Part shown: positions 8,802 through 17,232 of the stretch, in pieces
Layout of the letters: each line of letters begins with the position of its first letter
How positions within the stretch are numbered: the stretch's first letter is position 1
DNA from: Verrucomicrobiota bacterium
Lineage (GTDB): Bacteria > Verrucomicrobiota > Verrucomicrobiia > Verrucomicrobiales > DEV007
Length of the DNA stretch: 64,000 bases
Assembly (NCBI GenBank): GCA_018970725.1
Contig: JAGWVU010000017.1
Coordinates: 34,649 to 98,648 of the forward strand
Reading direction: 5' to 3'
Translations under genes and position numbers: made by a program
Notes under the pieces: model-generated
Database searches by the model: none
Told to the model about the DNA's origin: nothing
What the model saw: only the letters and a program-made list of their open reading frames with translations

Positions 8802-10406
8802 ATGGTAAGAAGTTCAGCACCAGACATCACACGCATGGCATTCAATCAGATCAGAAGGCTTTTCGGGCTGAAACGGCTCAACGAGGGAATCCGCATCGTC
8901 GTCAATTGCGAGAAACTGGAGAACCGGGTCGCTTTGCTGGAGAACGGTTCCGTTGAGGAATACGGAGTGGAACGGGTCGACTCCGAGAACCTCGTGGGGT
9001 CGATTTTCAAGGGCAAGGTCAAGAACATCGAGCAAGGCTTGAAGGCGATGTTCGTGGACATCGGGCTCGAGAAAAACGCGTTCCTGCACTTTTGGGATGC
9101 GATTCCGGAGGCGCTCGATGCCGGGATGGAGGAGATCCGGCGGCCGAACTCAGCCAAGAAGAAGCAGAAAATCACCGCCAAGGATATTCCCGACCTGTAT
9201 CCGGTGGGGTCGGAAATTCTCGTGCAGGTGACCAAGGGAGCGATCGGCAACAAAGGGCCCCGCATCACCACGAACATTTCCCTGGCCGGGCGTTTCATGG
9301 TGTTGATGCCCCGGAACGATCAGTTCGGGATCTCCCGGAAGATCGAGGATCCCAAGGAGCGGGCCCGTCTCCGCAAGCTCATGGAGCAGTTGCAAATTCC
9401 CGAGGGCATGGGCGTCATCCTGCGCACCGTTTCCCAGGGACAACGGCTCCGCTATCTGGTGCGCGACCTCAACATCCTGCTCGAACAGTGGGACCAAATC
9501 GAGGACAATCGCGACACCATGAAAGCCCCGGCCTGCGTTTTCCGGGAACCGAACATCATCGAACGCACGGTGCGCGACTTCCTCACCGACGAGGTCGAGG
9601 AGGTCATCATCGACAACGAGGAGGTCACCGAGCGGATGAAGGACATGGTCGGTGCCATCTCGCGGAGGTCGCGCAACCGCATCACCTTCCACAGTTCTCA
9701 GGAACCGATTTTCGAGAAATTCGGCATCCAGCGGCAGATCGATGACGCCTTTTTCCGTCAGGTCTGGCTGCCCTGCGGCGGGTATCTGGTGATCGACGAG
9801 ACGGAGGCGCTCATTGCGATCGACGTCAACACCGGCCGGAACAAGGGCGCCGGGGACAAGATGATCCTGGAAACCAACTTGGAAGCGGCGGCGGAAGTGG
9901 CCCGGCAACTGCGGCTGCGGAACATCGGCGGGCTGATCGTGGTCGATTTCATCGACATGCGGAGCCGGAAGGATCAGCAGGCGGTTTACAAGGTGATCAA
10001 GGACCGCTTGAAGCGGGACAAGGCCAAGACCCAGGTGATGCCGATCTCGCCTCTGGGTCTTTTGGAAATGACCCGGCAACGGCTCAGTGAAAGCCTCAGC
10101 GTCACCGTCTCCGAGCCTTGCTCCTACTGCAACGGTCGGGGGGTGGTCAAATCCACGACCACGATGAGTGTGGAGCTGCAGCGCAAGATCAACGCCCTGA
10201 TGTATCGCAAGCACATCACCGCCCGCAGCCTGCTCATCATCGTGCACCCGGAGGTTCTGCAGCGGCTCAAGACCGAGGACTCGGCCCATCTCGTGGAGTT
10301 GGAGCGGCGTCACGAGGCCCGGTTCACCTTCCGCAGCGACCCCAACTACCACCGCGAGCAGATCAGCATCTGCAATGCGGAAAACGGTGAGGAATTGAAG
10401 CTTTGA
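8802..10406 (+). CDS. rng: Ribonuclease E/G family endoribonuclease
   Basis: 534 residues from the ATG at 8802, preceded by a strong GGAGGGAG site. The S1 RNA-binding domain is at about 63-150 (VGSIFKGKVKNIEQGLKAMF). The catalytic DNase I-like domain carries the two metal-binding aspartates in IAIDVNTGRN (D341) and IVVDFIDM (D382), and the Zn-link cysteines appear as CSYC (440-443). The length fits RNase G or a short RNase E without the C-terminal degradosome scaffold. It processes rRNA and degrades mRNA in the cytoplasm. The mre-rng neighbourhood also occurs in E. coli (mreBCD then rng), so the linkage is conserved. Confidence 0.95.
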   Translation: MVRSSAPDITRMAFNQIRRLFGLKRLNEGIRIVVNCEKLENRVALLENGSVEEYGVERVDSENLVGSIFKGKVKNIEQGLKAMFVDIGLEKNAFLHFWDAIPEALDAGMEEIRRPNSAKKKQKITAKDIPDLYPVGSEILVQVTKGAIGNKGPRITTNISLAGRFMVLMPRNDQFGISRKIEDPKERARLRKLMEQLQIPEGMGVILRTVSQGQRLRYLVRDLNILLEQWDQIEDNRDTMKAPACVFREPNIIERTVRDFLTDEVEEVIIDNEEVTERMKDMVGAISRRSRNRITFHSSQEPIFEKFGIQRQIDDAFFRQVWLPCGGYLVIDETEALIAIDVNTGRNKGAGDKMILETNLEAAAEVARQLRLRNIGGLIVVDFIDMRSRKDQQAVYKVIKDRLKRDKAKTQVMPISPLGLLEMTRQRLSESLSVTVSEPCSYCNGRGVVKSTTTMSVELQRKINALMYRKHITARSLLIIVHPEVLQRLKTEDSAHLVELERRHEARFTFRSDPNYHREQISICNAENGEELKL

Positions 10407-10504
10407 GAGATCCGGGGTTGCATCGGGGCCGACATCCGCTTAACTGCCCTTGGAAAACCCCGCTCAGGTCCACGATCAATCGTCCAACAAGAAAGAAGGT
10501 CATC

Positions 10505-10624
10505 ATGAAACTCATCAAACTTTCGGTCCTCGCTCTCGCAGCGCTCGCTTCGGTGCTTTGTGCCTCTTGCGCCAAGAAGCAAGCCGCGGCTCCGGCTCCC
10601 GGCTACGTCGAATACGGCAAGTGA
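10505..10624 (+). CDS. Small secreted lipoprotein-like peptide, 39 residues
   Basis: Begins MKLIKLSVLALAALASVLCASC, a positively charged start, a hydrophobic core and a cysteine that could be lipidated (C22). The -3 position is Cys rather than Leu, so the lipobox is imperfect. The mature part is only 17 residues (KKQAAAPAPGYVEYGK at its end). A purine-rich AAGAAAGAAGG site lies 5-15 bases upstream. It is followed by a strong terminator, so it is probably expressed as its own short transcript or as the last gene behind rng. Function unknown. Confidence 0.7.
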   Translation: MKLIKLSVLALAALASVLCASCAKKQAAAPAPGYVEYGK

Positions 10625-10631
10625 TTCCGGA

Positions 10632-10647
10632 CCGGGATTCGTCCCGG
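10632..10647 (+). other. Perfect 6-bp hairpin with TTCG loop
   Basis: CCGGGA-TTCG-TCCCGG forms an uninterrupted 6-bp stem capped by the extra-stable UUCG tetraloop, 8 bases after the lipoprotein stop and 17 bases before a second UUCG hairpin. It lacks its own U tract, so it may be an mRNA 3'-end stabilising element working with the terminator next to it. Confidence 0.6.
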
Positions 10648-10663
10648 ATGGAAGCATTTGCAG

Positions 10664-10690
10664 ACGGGTCCTTCGGGGCCCGTTTTTTTT
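10664..10690 (+). terminator. Rho-independent terminator with UUCG loop
   Basis: ACGGGTCC-TTCG-GGGCCCGT is an 8-bp stem with one G-U wobble and a UUCG tetraloop, followed directly by eight T residues (10683-10690). It is the clearest intrinsic terminator in the window and closes the rng/lipoprotein transcription unit. Confidence 0.9.
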
Positions 10691-10767
10691 GGGGGGAGAC
10701 GCTGTGCTCTTTGATCGAAGGAGTTGACAATGGCCCGCATCCCCGCACTTTTACGGTCCCCAAGAAT

Positions 10768-10839
<72 letters not shown>

Positions 10840-10889
10840 CGTTTTTCATTTGTGGGACGAGGGTGCGTTCCTCGAAGAGTGGGAGATAA

Positions 10890-10917
10890 TTTGAATAGGT
10901 TTTGGCTTCTATTCAAA
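10890..10917. repeat. 9-bp perfect inverted repeat, candidate operator
   Basis: TTTGAATAG at 10890-10898 and CTATTCAAA at 10909-10917 are perfect inverse complements separated by 10 bases. The site is strikingly AT-rich for this genome and ends 8 bases upstream of the TTGACA of the predicted promoter for the LysR-like gene at 10999. The size and position fit an operator bound by a dimeric regulator, most simply the adjacent LysR-like protein; that link is inference. It could also form an RNA hairpin on transcripts reading through from the tRNA. Confidence 0.6.
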
Positions 10918-10925
10918 AAAGCTCG

Positions 10926-10954
10926 TTGACAATCCACCCTGGCACTTTCATCAT
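10926..10954 (+). promoter_or_regulatory. Predicted sigma70 promoter for the LysR-like gene
   Basis: TTGACA (10926-10931), a 17-base spacer, and CATCAT (10949-10954; four of six matches to TATAAT). It lies 45 bases upstream of the start codon at 10999 and just downstream of the AT-rich inverted repeat at 10890-10917, so the repeat could act on it. Confidence 0.55.
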
Positions 10955-10998
10955 CAGGGAGCGTCTCTGCTTCCACGGGAGGCGGCGCGTTTCCTGCC

Positions 10999-12144
10999 AT
11001 GGCCACCTCCTCACTGGATCCCGAAACCATCGCCCGGATGGCGCTGCCGCTCTCGTTGCTTGCGAAGGCGGTGAACTTCGAGAACCAAACCGCGGCCGCC
11101 CGTGGTTTGGATGAGCCGCAGGCGAACATTTCGCGGGCGGTCCGGTTGCTCGAATCCGTCTTCGGAATCGATCTGATCGAGAAAAACGCGGGTTCAAAAA
11201 GCAGGTGGAGCCCGGCGGCCATCAGGCTGGCCGAGGTGTGGAATTCCTTCGCGGCGAAGGTTGTCGAGTTCCGGGACGACCGGCAAGTGGTGCGCGTGGC
11301 CACCCTGGAGGGAATGATCCCCTTGGCCATTCAATTCGTGAAGGCGATCATCGATTCCCCACAGGTGGCCGCCGTCGAGGTCGACATGCTTGAATTGTCC
11401 CGGTTGGAGGAGTTGTTTGGCCGAGGCGAGATCGACGTCGCCTTCAGCTGCCGGAAGACGAACGCGATGGATTCCTGTTGGTCCAAGGAGCTGGGATTCC
11501 AGCGGCTCGCCCCGCGGGGGGGAACGGCGGATGGGGTGCAAATCATGAGCATCGGGAAATACCTGATGGAGACCCCCGAATCCATCCCGGGCAAGGTGGT
11601 GGTCTCCAATTCGCTCGGGTTTCGCGAGGCTTTCCGCAAGAAGTACGGAGGCTTTGACCATGACTATCCCTCGGCCCCCCGGAAACACCGGGACGAGGCG
11701 ACCGACTTCACCTCGCCCGTTCTGGTCGTAACCTCGAAAGCGCTTTCCCAGACGATTCGTATGCTGGTCGAAGAACTTGAGGTCGATTGGTCCGTGGTTT
11801 TGCCCGAGGTCGCTGAACCGTCTCCCGGGGAGGATCCGGAACTCGATGGCCGCGGTGCAGAAGAGTCCGGGGGGGCGGGCTTTGCCGGAAACCGGGAAGG
11901 CGTTCAGGGAACGCGGGCGCTGCGTGACCTCTTGCGGGAACTCTTGCCCAAGGTCCTGCCACAGCGTGCCGAGGATGCGGTGAGCGGGACGGAATTGATC
12001 CGCCGGCTCAAGGAGGATCTCGGTGGCGACTATACCGAGGCCAATCTGCGCTATCATTTTTCTACCATGGCAAAGGCTGGTTCGACGATCGCCAAGGTGA
12101 AGCACGGTCAGGGCTATTACCTGAGCGCAGGCCTGAAGCGGTGA
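10999..12144 (+). CDS. LysR-like regulator with a second, C-terminal winged-helix-like segment
   Basis: 381 residues. Residues 16-80 align by eye with the LysR helix-turn-helix (LSLLAKAVNFENQTAAARGL...ISRAVRLLESVFGIDLIEK). Residues about 95-150 resemble the first lobe of a LysR effector domain (VVRVATLEGMIPLAI...GEIDVAFSC). The rest of the effector domain is divergent. After a Gly/Glu-rich linker (about 272-303), residues 305-378 (SGTELIRRLKEDL...RYHFSTMAKAGSTIAKVKHG) look like a winged helix with a hairpin ending in GQGYYLS. Such a two-ended DNA-binding layout is not usual for LysR proteins. A predicted promoter and inverted repeat lie upstream and a ClpX-like ATPase lies 114 bases downstream on the same strand. 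Regulator function is inferred. Confidence 0.65.
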   Translation: MATSSLDPETIARMALPLSLLAKAVNFENQTAAARGLDEPQANISRAVRLLESVFGIDLIEKNAGSKSRWSPAAIRLAEVWNSFAAKVVEFRDDRQVVRVATLEGMIPLAIQFVKAIIDSPQVAAVEVDMLELSRLEELFGRGEIDVAFSCRKTNAMDSCWSKELGFQRLAPRGGTADGVQIMSIGKYLMETPESIPGKVVVSNSLGFREAFRKKYGGFDHDYPSAPRKHRDEATDFTSPVLVVTSKALSQTIRMLVEELEVDWSVVLPEVAEPSPGEDPELDGRGAEESGGAGFAGNREGVQGTRALRDLLRELLPKVLPQRAEDAVSGTELIRRLKEDLGGDYTEANLRYHFSTMAKAGSTIAKVKHGQGYYLSAGLKR

Positions 12145-12166
12145 AGCCCCTTGCCGGGCGTCCGTG

Positions 12167-12184
12167 ACTCCCCGAGCGGGGGGT
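12167..12184 (+). terminator. GC-rich hairpin after the LysR-like gene
   Basis: ACTCCCC-GAGC-GGGGGGT forms a 7-bp stem with one G-U pair, 22 bases after the stop at 12144. Only a TGTTGT stretch follows, so termination is likely partial, leaving read-through to the ClpX-like gene possible. Confidence 0.4.
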
Positions 12185-12210
12185 TGTTGTAAGACTAACC
12201 AAAACAACAA
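12184..12210. repeat. 7-bp inverted repeat upstream of the ClpX-like gene
   Basis: TTGTTGT (12184-12190) and ACAACAA (12204-12210) are perfect inverse complements 13 bases apart, in the only AT-rich stretch of the 114-base gap before the ATPase start at 12259. It may be a protein-binding site. It does not share sequence with the repeat at 10890-10917. Confidence 0.35.
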
Positions 12211-12258
12211 ATACATCCGGCGGAGAAGTCCGGAGTCCAACCTGGAAAGTTCCATCTC

Positions 12259-13989
12259 ATGAAATCTGACATGTATCCTGACGGTCCTGACGTTGATTCT
12301 ACGGGGCTCAGTGGGGCATTTTCTTCTCCCCTCCGCCTCCTCCCGGCCCCGGAGGAGATGGAGGCCGAGCTCGACCTCTACATTGTGGGTCAAAAGGTTG
12401 CCAAGAGAGCGGTTTGCCGGGCGGTTTATGATCACTATGTATCGCTATCCTTGCGCGAGGTGGAGCCGAATCCTGACGGTCACCGTGGGAGTCATCTGCT
12501 GTTGTTGGGACCGACCGGTTGTGGCAAATCCTACATGGTGAAGATCCTTGCACGGTTCCTTGGGGTGCCGGTCGGTTTTTCTTCGGCGAGCGGACTCGTC
12601 GAGGCCGGTTACAAGGGGACCTCGGTGGAAAGCGTGGTGCGGAACCTCATGGATGCAGCTGGTGGAAATCCCCGGGTCGCGGAACGGGGGATCATTTTCA
12701 TCGATGAGATCGATAAAATTCGTCGCGCGGTTGATCTCGTCCGGGACGTCAGCGGGGAAGGGGTGCAGCAGGGTTTGCTGACGCTGATGGACGGCCGGAT
12801 CAGCAAGGGGGCGGAGGGATACGAACATGCCCCGGTGGATACGAGCCGGGTGCTGTTTGTTTGTGCGGGGGCCTTTGTCAGGCTGCCCGAACTGGTGAAC
12901 AAGCGGATCGGCCGGGATGATCAGCGGAAGGTCGGTTTCCTTGAGCAGGTGCGGTCCGAGGCCGGGGTGAGCGAGGAGCGCCCGATCTTTGCCTCGTTGT
13001 GTCAGGCCACAACCGAGGACTTCGACGAGTTCGGCATGATCCCGGAGTTCATGGGCCGGTTCGGCTCCCTCGCGGTGCTCCATGAACTGGGGGTGGAAGA
13101 ATATCGTCGGATTCTTTCGGACAAGACGCAGAATGGTCCCTGGCAGCGGCAGCAGGAGATCGCCCGGGTTCATGGCATCCGGCTGGAAATCAGTGATGCT
13201 GCGGTGGGGAAACTGGCGGAGCGGACTGCCCGGTTGGGGGCTGGGGCGCGCGGTTTGCAACGGATTCTTCATGAGAGTGTCAACCGGATGGACCAAAGCT
13301 GGCCGCGGCTGGCGGATCAGGGCGTCACCCGGGTGGTCATCAATGAAGACTGCGTCGCGGGAACCGCCCCGCCCCGGTTGGTGACGAGCAAAAAACGCAG
13401 GCCGAAACGCAAGGACATTGAGCTGCGGGCGATTGCCTCCAGTTGGCTGGCTCCGGCATCGGCGCAGGAACCATCCGGAACCCAACCGATCCACTCAGGT
13501 GGCAACCCGCTGGTCAGTGTCTACATCCAGCAGGCGTTGGAGAAGGTGGGATGGAAGGACGCCCGTGATGTGGCCCGGCGTTGGTGGGAGGCGTTCATGA
13601 AGGAGAACGAGCACAAGCCAGCCCTGATGCTTTTCCTCTTGGAAAAGCTCATCATCCGGCAGGCCACGTTGGAGCAGTATTACGATGCCTACGTTTACAG
13701 TTTCACCGAGGATATTCAGGCCGTTCTGCATTTCCTCGATTACAGACTGGCCAAGCAGCAGTTCGAGGATCGAAAGCGCGCCGCCGCCGCGGAAAAAAAC
13801 AAGCCCGTGGCGGAGCCGGAGCCGGACGGCGACGCGGTTTCTTCAAGCGGGGGGAAGGAACCGGAGGACGTTTGTGCCGAGCCGTTTCTGGAGGCAGCGA
13901 TTGATCTTTTCAATGGGTTTTGGATCGATTCGGAAGGTGGTTCTCCGGACGAATCCCCTGAGGATCCGGATGGAGACATCCCGTTTTGA
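12259..13989 (+). CDS. ClpX-like AAA+ ATPase without zinc domain, with a C-terminal extension
   Basis: 576 residues. Residues 35-345 follow ClpX: Walker A GPTGCGKS (84-91), pore-1 loop GYKG (117-120; GYVG in ClpX), Walker B IIFIDEIDK (145-153) and RDVSGEGVQQ (162-171). Sensor 1 is in LFVCAGAF (199-206), the arginine finger in PEFMGRF (R267) and sensor 2 in GARGLQ (R331). A VGF tripeptide (225-227) sits where ClpX has the IGF loop that docks on ClpP. The N-terminal four-cysteine zinc domain is absent and the RKH loop is shortened and changed. A basic linker (378-386) leads to a new helical region (about 415-500) and an acidic tail (515-576). I infer a protein unfoldase or remodeller with dedicated substrates. 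An ATG at 12271 is an alternative start. Confidence 0.8.
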   Translation: MKSDMYPDGPDVDSTGLSGAFSSPLRLLPAPEEMEAELDLYIVGQKVAKRAVCRAVYDHYVSLSLREVEPNPDGHRGSHLLLLGPTGCGKSYMVKILARFLGVPVGFSSASGLVEAGYKGTSVESVVRNLMDAAGGNPRVAERGIIFIDEIDKIRRAVDLVRDVSGEGVQQGLLTLMDGRISKGAEGYEHAPVDTSRVLFVCAGAFVRLPELVNKRIGRDDQRKVGFLEQVRSEAGVSEERPIFASLCQATTEDFDEFGMIPEFMGRFGSLAVLHELGVEEYRRILSDKTQNGPWQRQQEIARVHGIRLEISDAAVGKLAERTARLGAGARGLQRILHESVNRMDQSWPRLADQGVTRVVINEDCVAGTAPPRLVTSKKRRPKRKDIELRAIASSWLAPASAQEPSGTQPIHSGGNPLVSVYIQQALEKVGWKDARDVARRWWEAFMKENEHKPALMLFLLEKLIIRQATLEQYYDAYVYSFTEDIQAVLHFLDYRLAKQQFEDRKRAAAAEKNKPVAEPEPDGDAVSSSGGKEPEDVCAEPFLEAAIDLFNGFWIDSEGGSPDESPEDPDGDIPF

Positions 13990-14157
13990 TCCAACATCGC
14001 CCCGTCGGACGAGGGGGGGGACGGCGTAGATCCGCGCTTGATCGGGGCGGTGACCTTTGTAGGGTGTCGCTGCAGGGGAGATCGTTTGGCGGAGCCCGCA
14101 CCGGGGTTTCCGTCGTAAACCCTCCCGGTTGCTTCCTTCATTCAACCGTCCCCCGTT

Positions 14158-17100
14158 TTGTTTTCGATTCGCCATTCCGCAATCCTCCTTGTTGTCTTGA
14201 CCCTCGGGACCGTGCCTGTGGGGGCGTCTCCCTCTTGGGAAATGGTCGGTCCGACCCTGGAGCGTTATTGCCATGAGTGCCATGGCGGGGCCAAGACCAA
14301 GGGCGGCGTGAATTTGAAGGCGTTGTCCGCGGATCCGCAGGTGGCGGCCGAGTCCGGGCTCTGGGAGAAGGTCTTTGATACCGTGGAGAGCGGGGAGATG
14401 CCGCCCCCCAAGGCCAAAGCTCTGCCGGCCCCGGAAAGTAGAGCGCTTCTCGCTTGGGTCACCGCCGCGCTGGACGCCATCGGCGAACCCGGTGATCCTG
14501 GGCAAGTCACGCTGCGGCGGCTGACGCATGCGGAATATGATTTCACGATCCGGGATCTCACGGGGCACGCCTACGGGTTCTCCAGCGAATTCCAGTCGGA
14601 CGGCGGAGGCGGCGAGGGGTTCTCGAACACGGGGGACGTGCTCTTTCTCAGCCCCCGGCAACTCGACCAGTATTTCGGAGCGGCGCGGCAGATCGCGGAT
14701 CGTGCCACCATTCTTCCCGGCAGCGGCATCCGCTTTCATCCGCAGCGGATTGGGCTACGCGGTCCGGAGCAGTGGAAGGCGCAGGCGCAGCAGGCGCTTT
14801 ACGTGTGGTATCAACAGAAGGCGGCGCCGCATCTGCCCAAGGATTTTGAAGACAAGCGGGAGGCGGATTACATGCTGGCCTGCTGGAAGCATCACCATGG
14901 GCAGCGGCCCCTCGCGGAGCTGGCCCGGGAGAGCGGGTTGCGTCTTCCCTTCCTGCAAAACTGGTGGAACCTGCTGAACGGCGTGGAACCTCCCTCCCGC
15001 TTTCTCGACCTGACCCGGGTCGCTTGGCGGGAGTTGCCGGGGCCGGACCCGGCCGCGCCCGGGAAACCGCCGGCCGCGGTGGTGGAAAAGATCAAAGCCA
15101 TCCAGCAAGATCTTCTGTCTTGGAACGACCCGAAACGGCCGGGATGGGGAGTGCAGCGGCGTCAGCAGGATTCCGACGGCATCCGACCCTACCCGATGCA
15201 ACTTGAGGTCAAGGGGCAGAAGCAGGTGCGCCTCTGCATCGGGGACACGGGCGATGGTCCGGCCGGGGACATTGCCCTCATCACCGCGATCGAGGTCCGG
15301 GCGGGAAAAGAGGTGCTCAACTACTTCGCCTGGTTGGACCGCCAGATCGCGCAGGATCGGAAGAGCCTGTCGGCTGCTCCCGCGCCGCCTGACGCGGACC
15401 AGACGAGGAAGCGCTTGGCGCAGTTGGAACAGGTGAGGGGAGCGTTCGGGAAACATCCGCACGCCGGGCGGACCCTTGAGCCGCACGTGCTTGCGCTGGC
15501 GGCACCGCAGGTTTTCACCCTGCCTTTGCCGGACAACGCCTGGCGGGTCCGGGCGGATACCCGGTTGGATCTGCAGAATCCGGAAGCGGATAAGGCGACG
15601 ATCCAATGGACCCTGACCACCGGGGCCCCGCCGGAGGTGGGCAAGATCCTGCCCGGAGTCCTCACCGTGTGGAAAATCCAGACGGAGACGGCCCGCCGGA
15701 CAATGGCGGATTTCAATGTTATGAGGGCGGCGTTCCCGGACGCGCATGAGCGGCTCTTGGAACAGGTGGCGGGCAACCTGTATCGCAACACGCCGAACCA
15801 CACGGTCTATTACTTCAGCGATGCCCAGTTAGCGGAGATGCTTTCCGAGCGGGAGCGCGAGGAGTTGAAGGCGATGAAGAAGGACTGGATGTTCACCGCT
15901 CCGGGGCGGATGGACGACAAGCAGAAAAAGGCTTGGGATGAAGCTGTCCGCCCCCAGCTCGGGCTGTTCGCCGCCCGCGCCTGGCGCCGGCCGCTCGGCA
16001 GAGAGGAAGCCGCCGATCTCGAGGTGCTCTACCAGCGGGGAGTCGCTGCCGGGATGGATCGGGAATCCGCCGCCCGCGAGGTCCTCGTCCGGGTGTTGGT
16101 CTCTCCAAACTTTCTCTACAAACCGGAGCCGCGGCCTGCCGAAACCGTGGCCGCGCCGGGGATCGACGGACCTCTCTCCGCTTGGGAACTCGCCTCCCGG
16201 CTCAGTTATTTCCTCTGGTCGTCGATGCCTGACCGCGAGCTGCGCGAGGCGGCGTCGGGGGGGAGTCTGACCAAGCCGGAGGTGCTGGCGGCGCAGGCGC
16301 GGCGCATGCTTCGTGACCAGCGGGTGGAGGCGTTGGCCCAGGAATTCGCCGGCCAGTGGCTCGGGTTCAAGGGGTTCGAGGGGGCGGACTCGGTGGATCA
16401 ACGGAAATTCCCCGAGTTCACCGCCGGGTTGCGAGCCGATTTTGCCCGTGAGCCGATGATTTTCTTTTCCAAGCTGTTCCGTGAGGATCGGCCGGTGGGG
16501 GATATCACGGGCGGAGCCTACACCTTTCTGAACGAGCGCCTGGCCCACCACTACGGGGTTCCCGGGGTCACGGGACCGGAATTCCGCGAGGTCAACGTCG
16601 CGGACCGCCACCGTGGCGGCGTGCTTGGGATGGGCTGCATCCTGACGAAGACCTCACGACCGAATCGGACCAGCCCGGTGTTGCGCGGGGATTACCTGTA
16701 TCACGTGATCCTCGGTCAGTCCTCGCCTCCCCCGCCGCCGAACGTGCCCAAACTCCCGGAGAACGCGGTGAAACCGGCGTCTCTCCGCGAGGCCTTGGAA
16801 GCGCATCGGGCGGACCAAGCCTGTTCCGTGTGTCACGACCGGATCGACCCGCTGGGCTTCGCGTTGGAGTCGTTCGATCCGATCGGCCGTTTCCGGGCCA
16901 TGGACGAGGCCGGAGACAAAATCGACGACACCGGCAGGTTGCGGGACGGGACCGAGCTGGCGGGGATTGACGGGTTGCGCCAGTATCTTCAGGAGCACCA
17001 GAGCGAGGTGCGGGAACAATTCTGCCGGAAGTTGCTCGGATATGCGTTGGGGCGGAGGGTGTTGACCACGGACAAGGCGCTTCTCGCCGAGATGCAGAGC

Positions 17101-17232
17101 GCGCTCGACGCCCAAGGAGGCAAGGTTTCCGCCGCCGTCGTGACGGTGGTGCAGAGCCGGCAATTCCGCAACGCCCGGCGCGAGCCTACCGGCGTGGCTT
17201 CCCATTCTTCCATCATCCCCACACGACCATGA
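14158..17232 (+). CDS. DUF1592-type protein with planctomycete cytochrome c segment
   Basis: 1024 residues, exported. The start is uncertain: TTG at 14158 gives a signal peptide (SIRHSAILLVVLTLGTVPVGA), while the next ATG lies inside the cytochrome segment. A heme-binding CHECH (about 38-42) opens the PSCyt-type domain. DUF1587 follows (LRRLTHAEYDFTIRDLTG), then DUF1595/DUF1592 (RAWRRPLGREE...SPNFLY) and DUF1588. DUF1588 carries a second heme motif, CSVCH (about 891-895), in the typical VCHDRIDPLGFALESFDP context; DUF1585 is at the C-terminus. The reaction catalysed by this family is not established. It overlaps the DUF1552 gene by four bases, the usual PVC pairing. Confidence 0.9.
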   Translation: MFSIRHSAILLVVLTLGTVPVGASPSWEMVGPTLERYCHECHGGAKTKGGVNLKALSADPQVAAESGLWEKVFDTVESGEMPPPKAKALPAPESRALLAWVTAALDAIGEPGDPGQVTLRRLTHAEYDFTIRDLTGHAYGFSSEFQSDGGGGEGFSNTGDVLFLSPRQLDQYFGAARQIADRATILPGSGIRFHPQRIGLRGPEQWKAQAQQALYVWYQQKAAPHLPKDFEDKREADYMLACWKHHHGQRPLAELARESGLRLPFLQNWWNLLNGVEPPSRFLDLTRVAWRELPGPDPAAPGKPPAAVVEKIKAIQQDLLSWNDPKRPGWGVQRRQQDSDGIRPYPMQLEVKGQKQVRLCIGDTGDGPAGDIALITAIEVRAGKEVLNYFAWLDRQIAQDRKSLSAAPAPPDADQTRKRLAQLEQVRGAFGKHPHAGRTLEPHVLALAAPQVFTLPLPDNAWRVRADTRLDLQNPEADKATIQWTLTTGAPPEVGKILPGVLTVWKIQTETARRTMADFNVMRAAFPDAHERLLEQVAGNLYRNTPNHTVYYFSDAQLAEMLSEREREELKAMKKDWMFTAPGRMDDKQKKAWDEAVRPQLGLFAARAWRRPLGREEAADLEVLYQRGVAAGMDRESAAREVLVRVLVSPNFLYKPEPRPAETVAAPGIDGPLSAWELASRLSYFLWSSMPDRELREAASGGSLTKPEVLAAQARRMLRDQRVEALAQEFAGQWLGFKGFEGADSVDQRKFPEFTAGLRADFAREPMIFFSKLFREDRPVGDITGGAYTFLNERLAHHYGVPGVTGPEFREVNVADRHRGGVLGMGCILTKTSRPNRTSPVLRGDYLYHVILGQSSPPPPPNVPKLPENAVKPASLREALEAHRADQACSVCHDRIDPLGFALESFDPIGRFRAMDEAGDKIDDTGRLRDGTELAGIDGLRQYLQEHQSEVREQFCRKLLGYALGRRVLTTDKALLAEMQSALDAQGGKVSAAVVTVVQSRQFRNARREPTGVASHSSIIPTRP

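Noticed and set aside
10724..10752. Strong promoter for tRNA-Met
   Set aside because: TTGACA is perfect, but no -10 element at 16-18 bases matches more than two or three positions; kept only as a remark in the tRNA entry.
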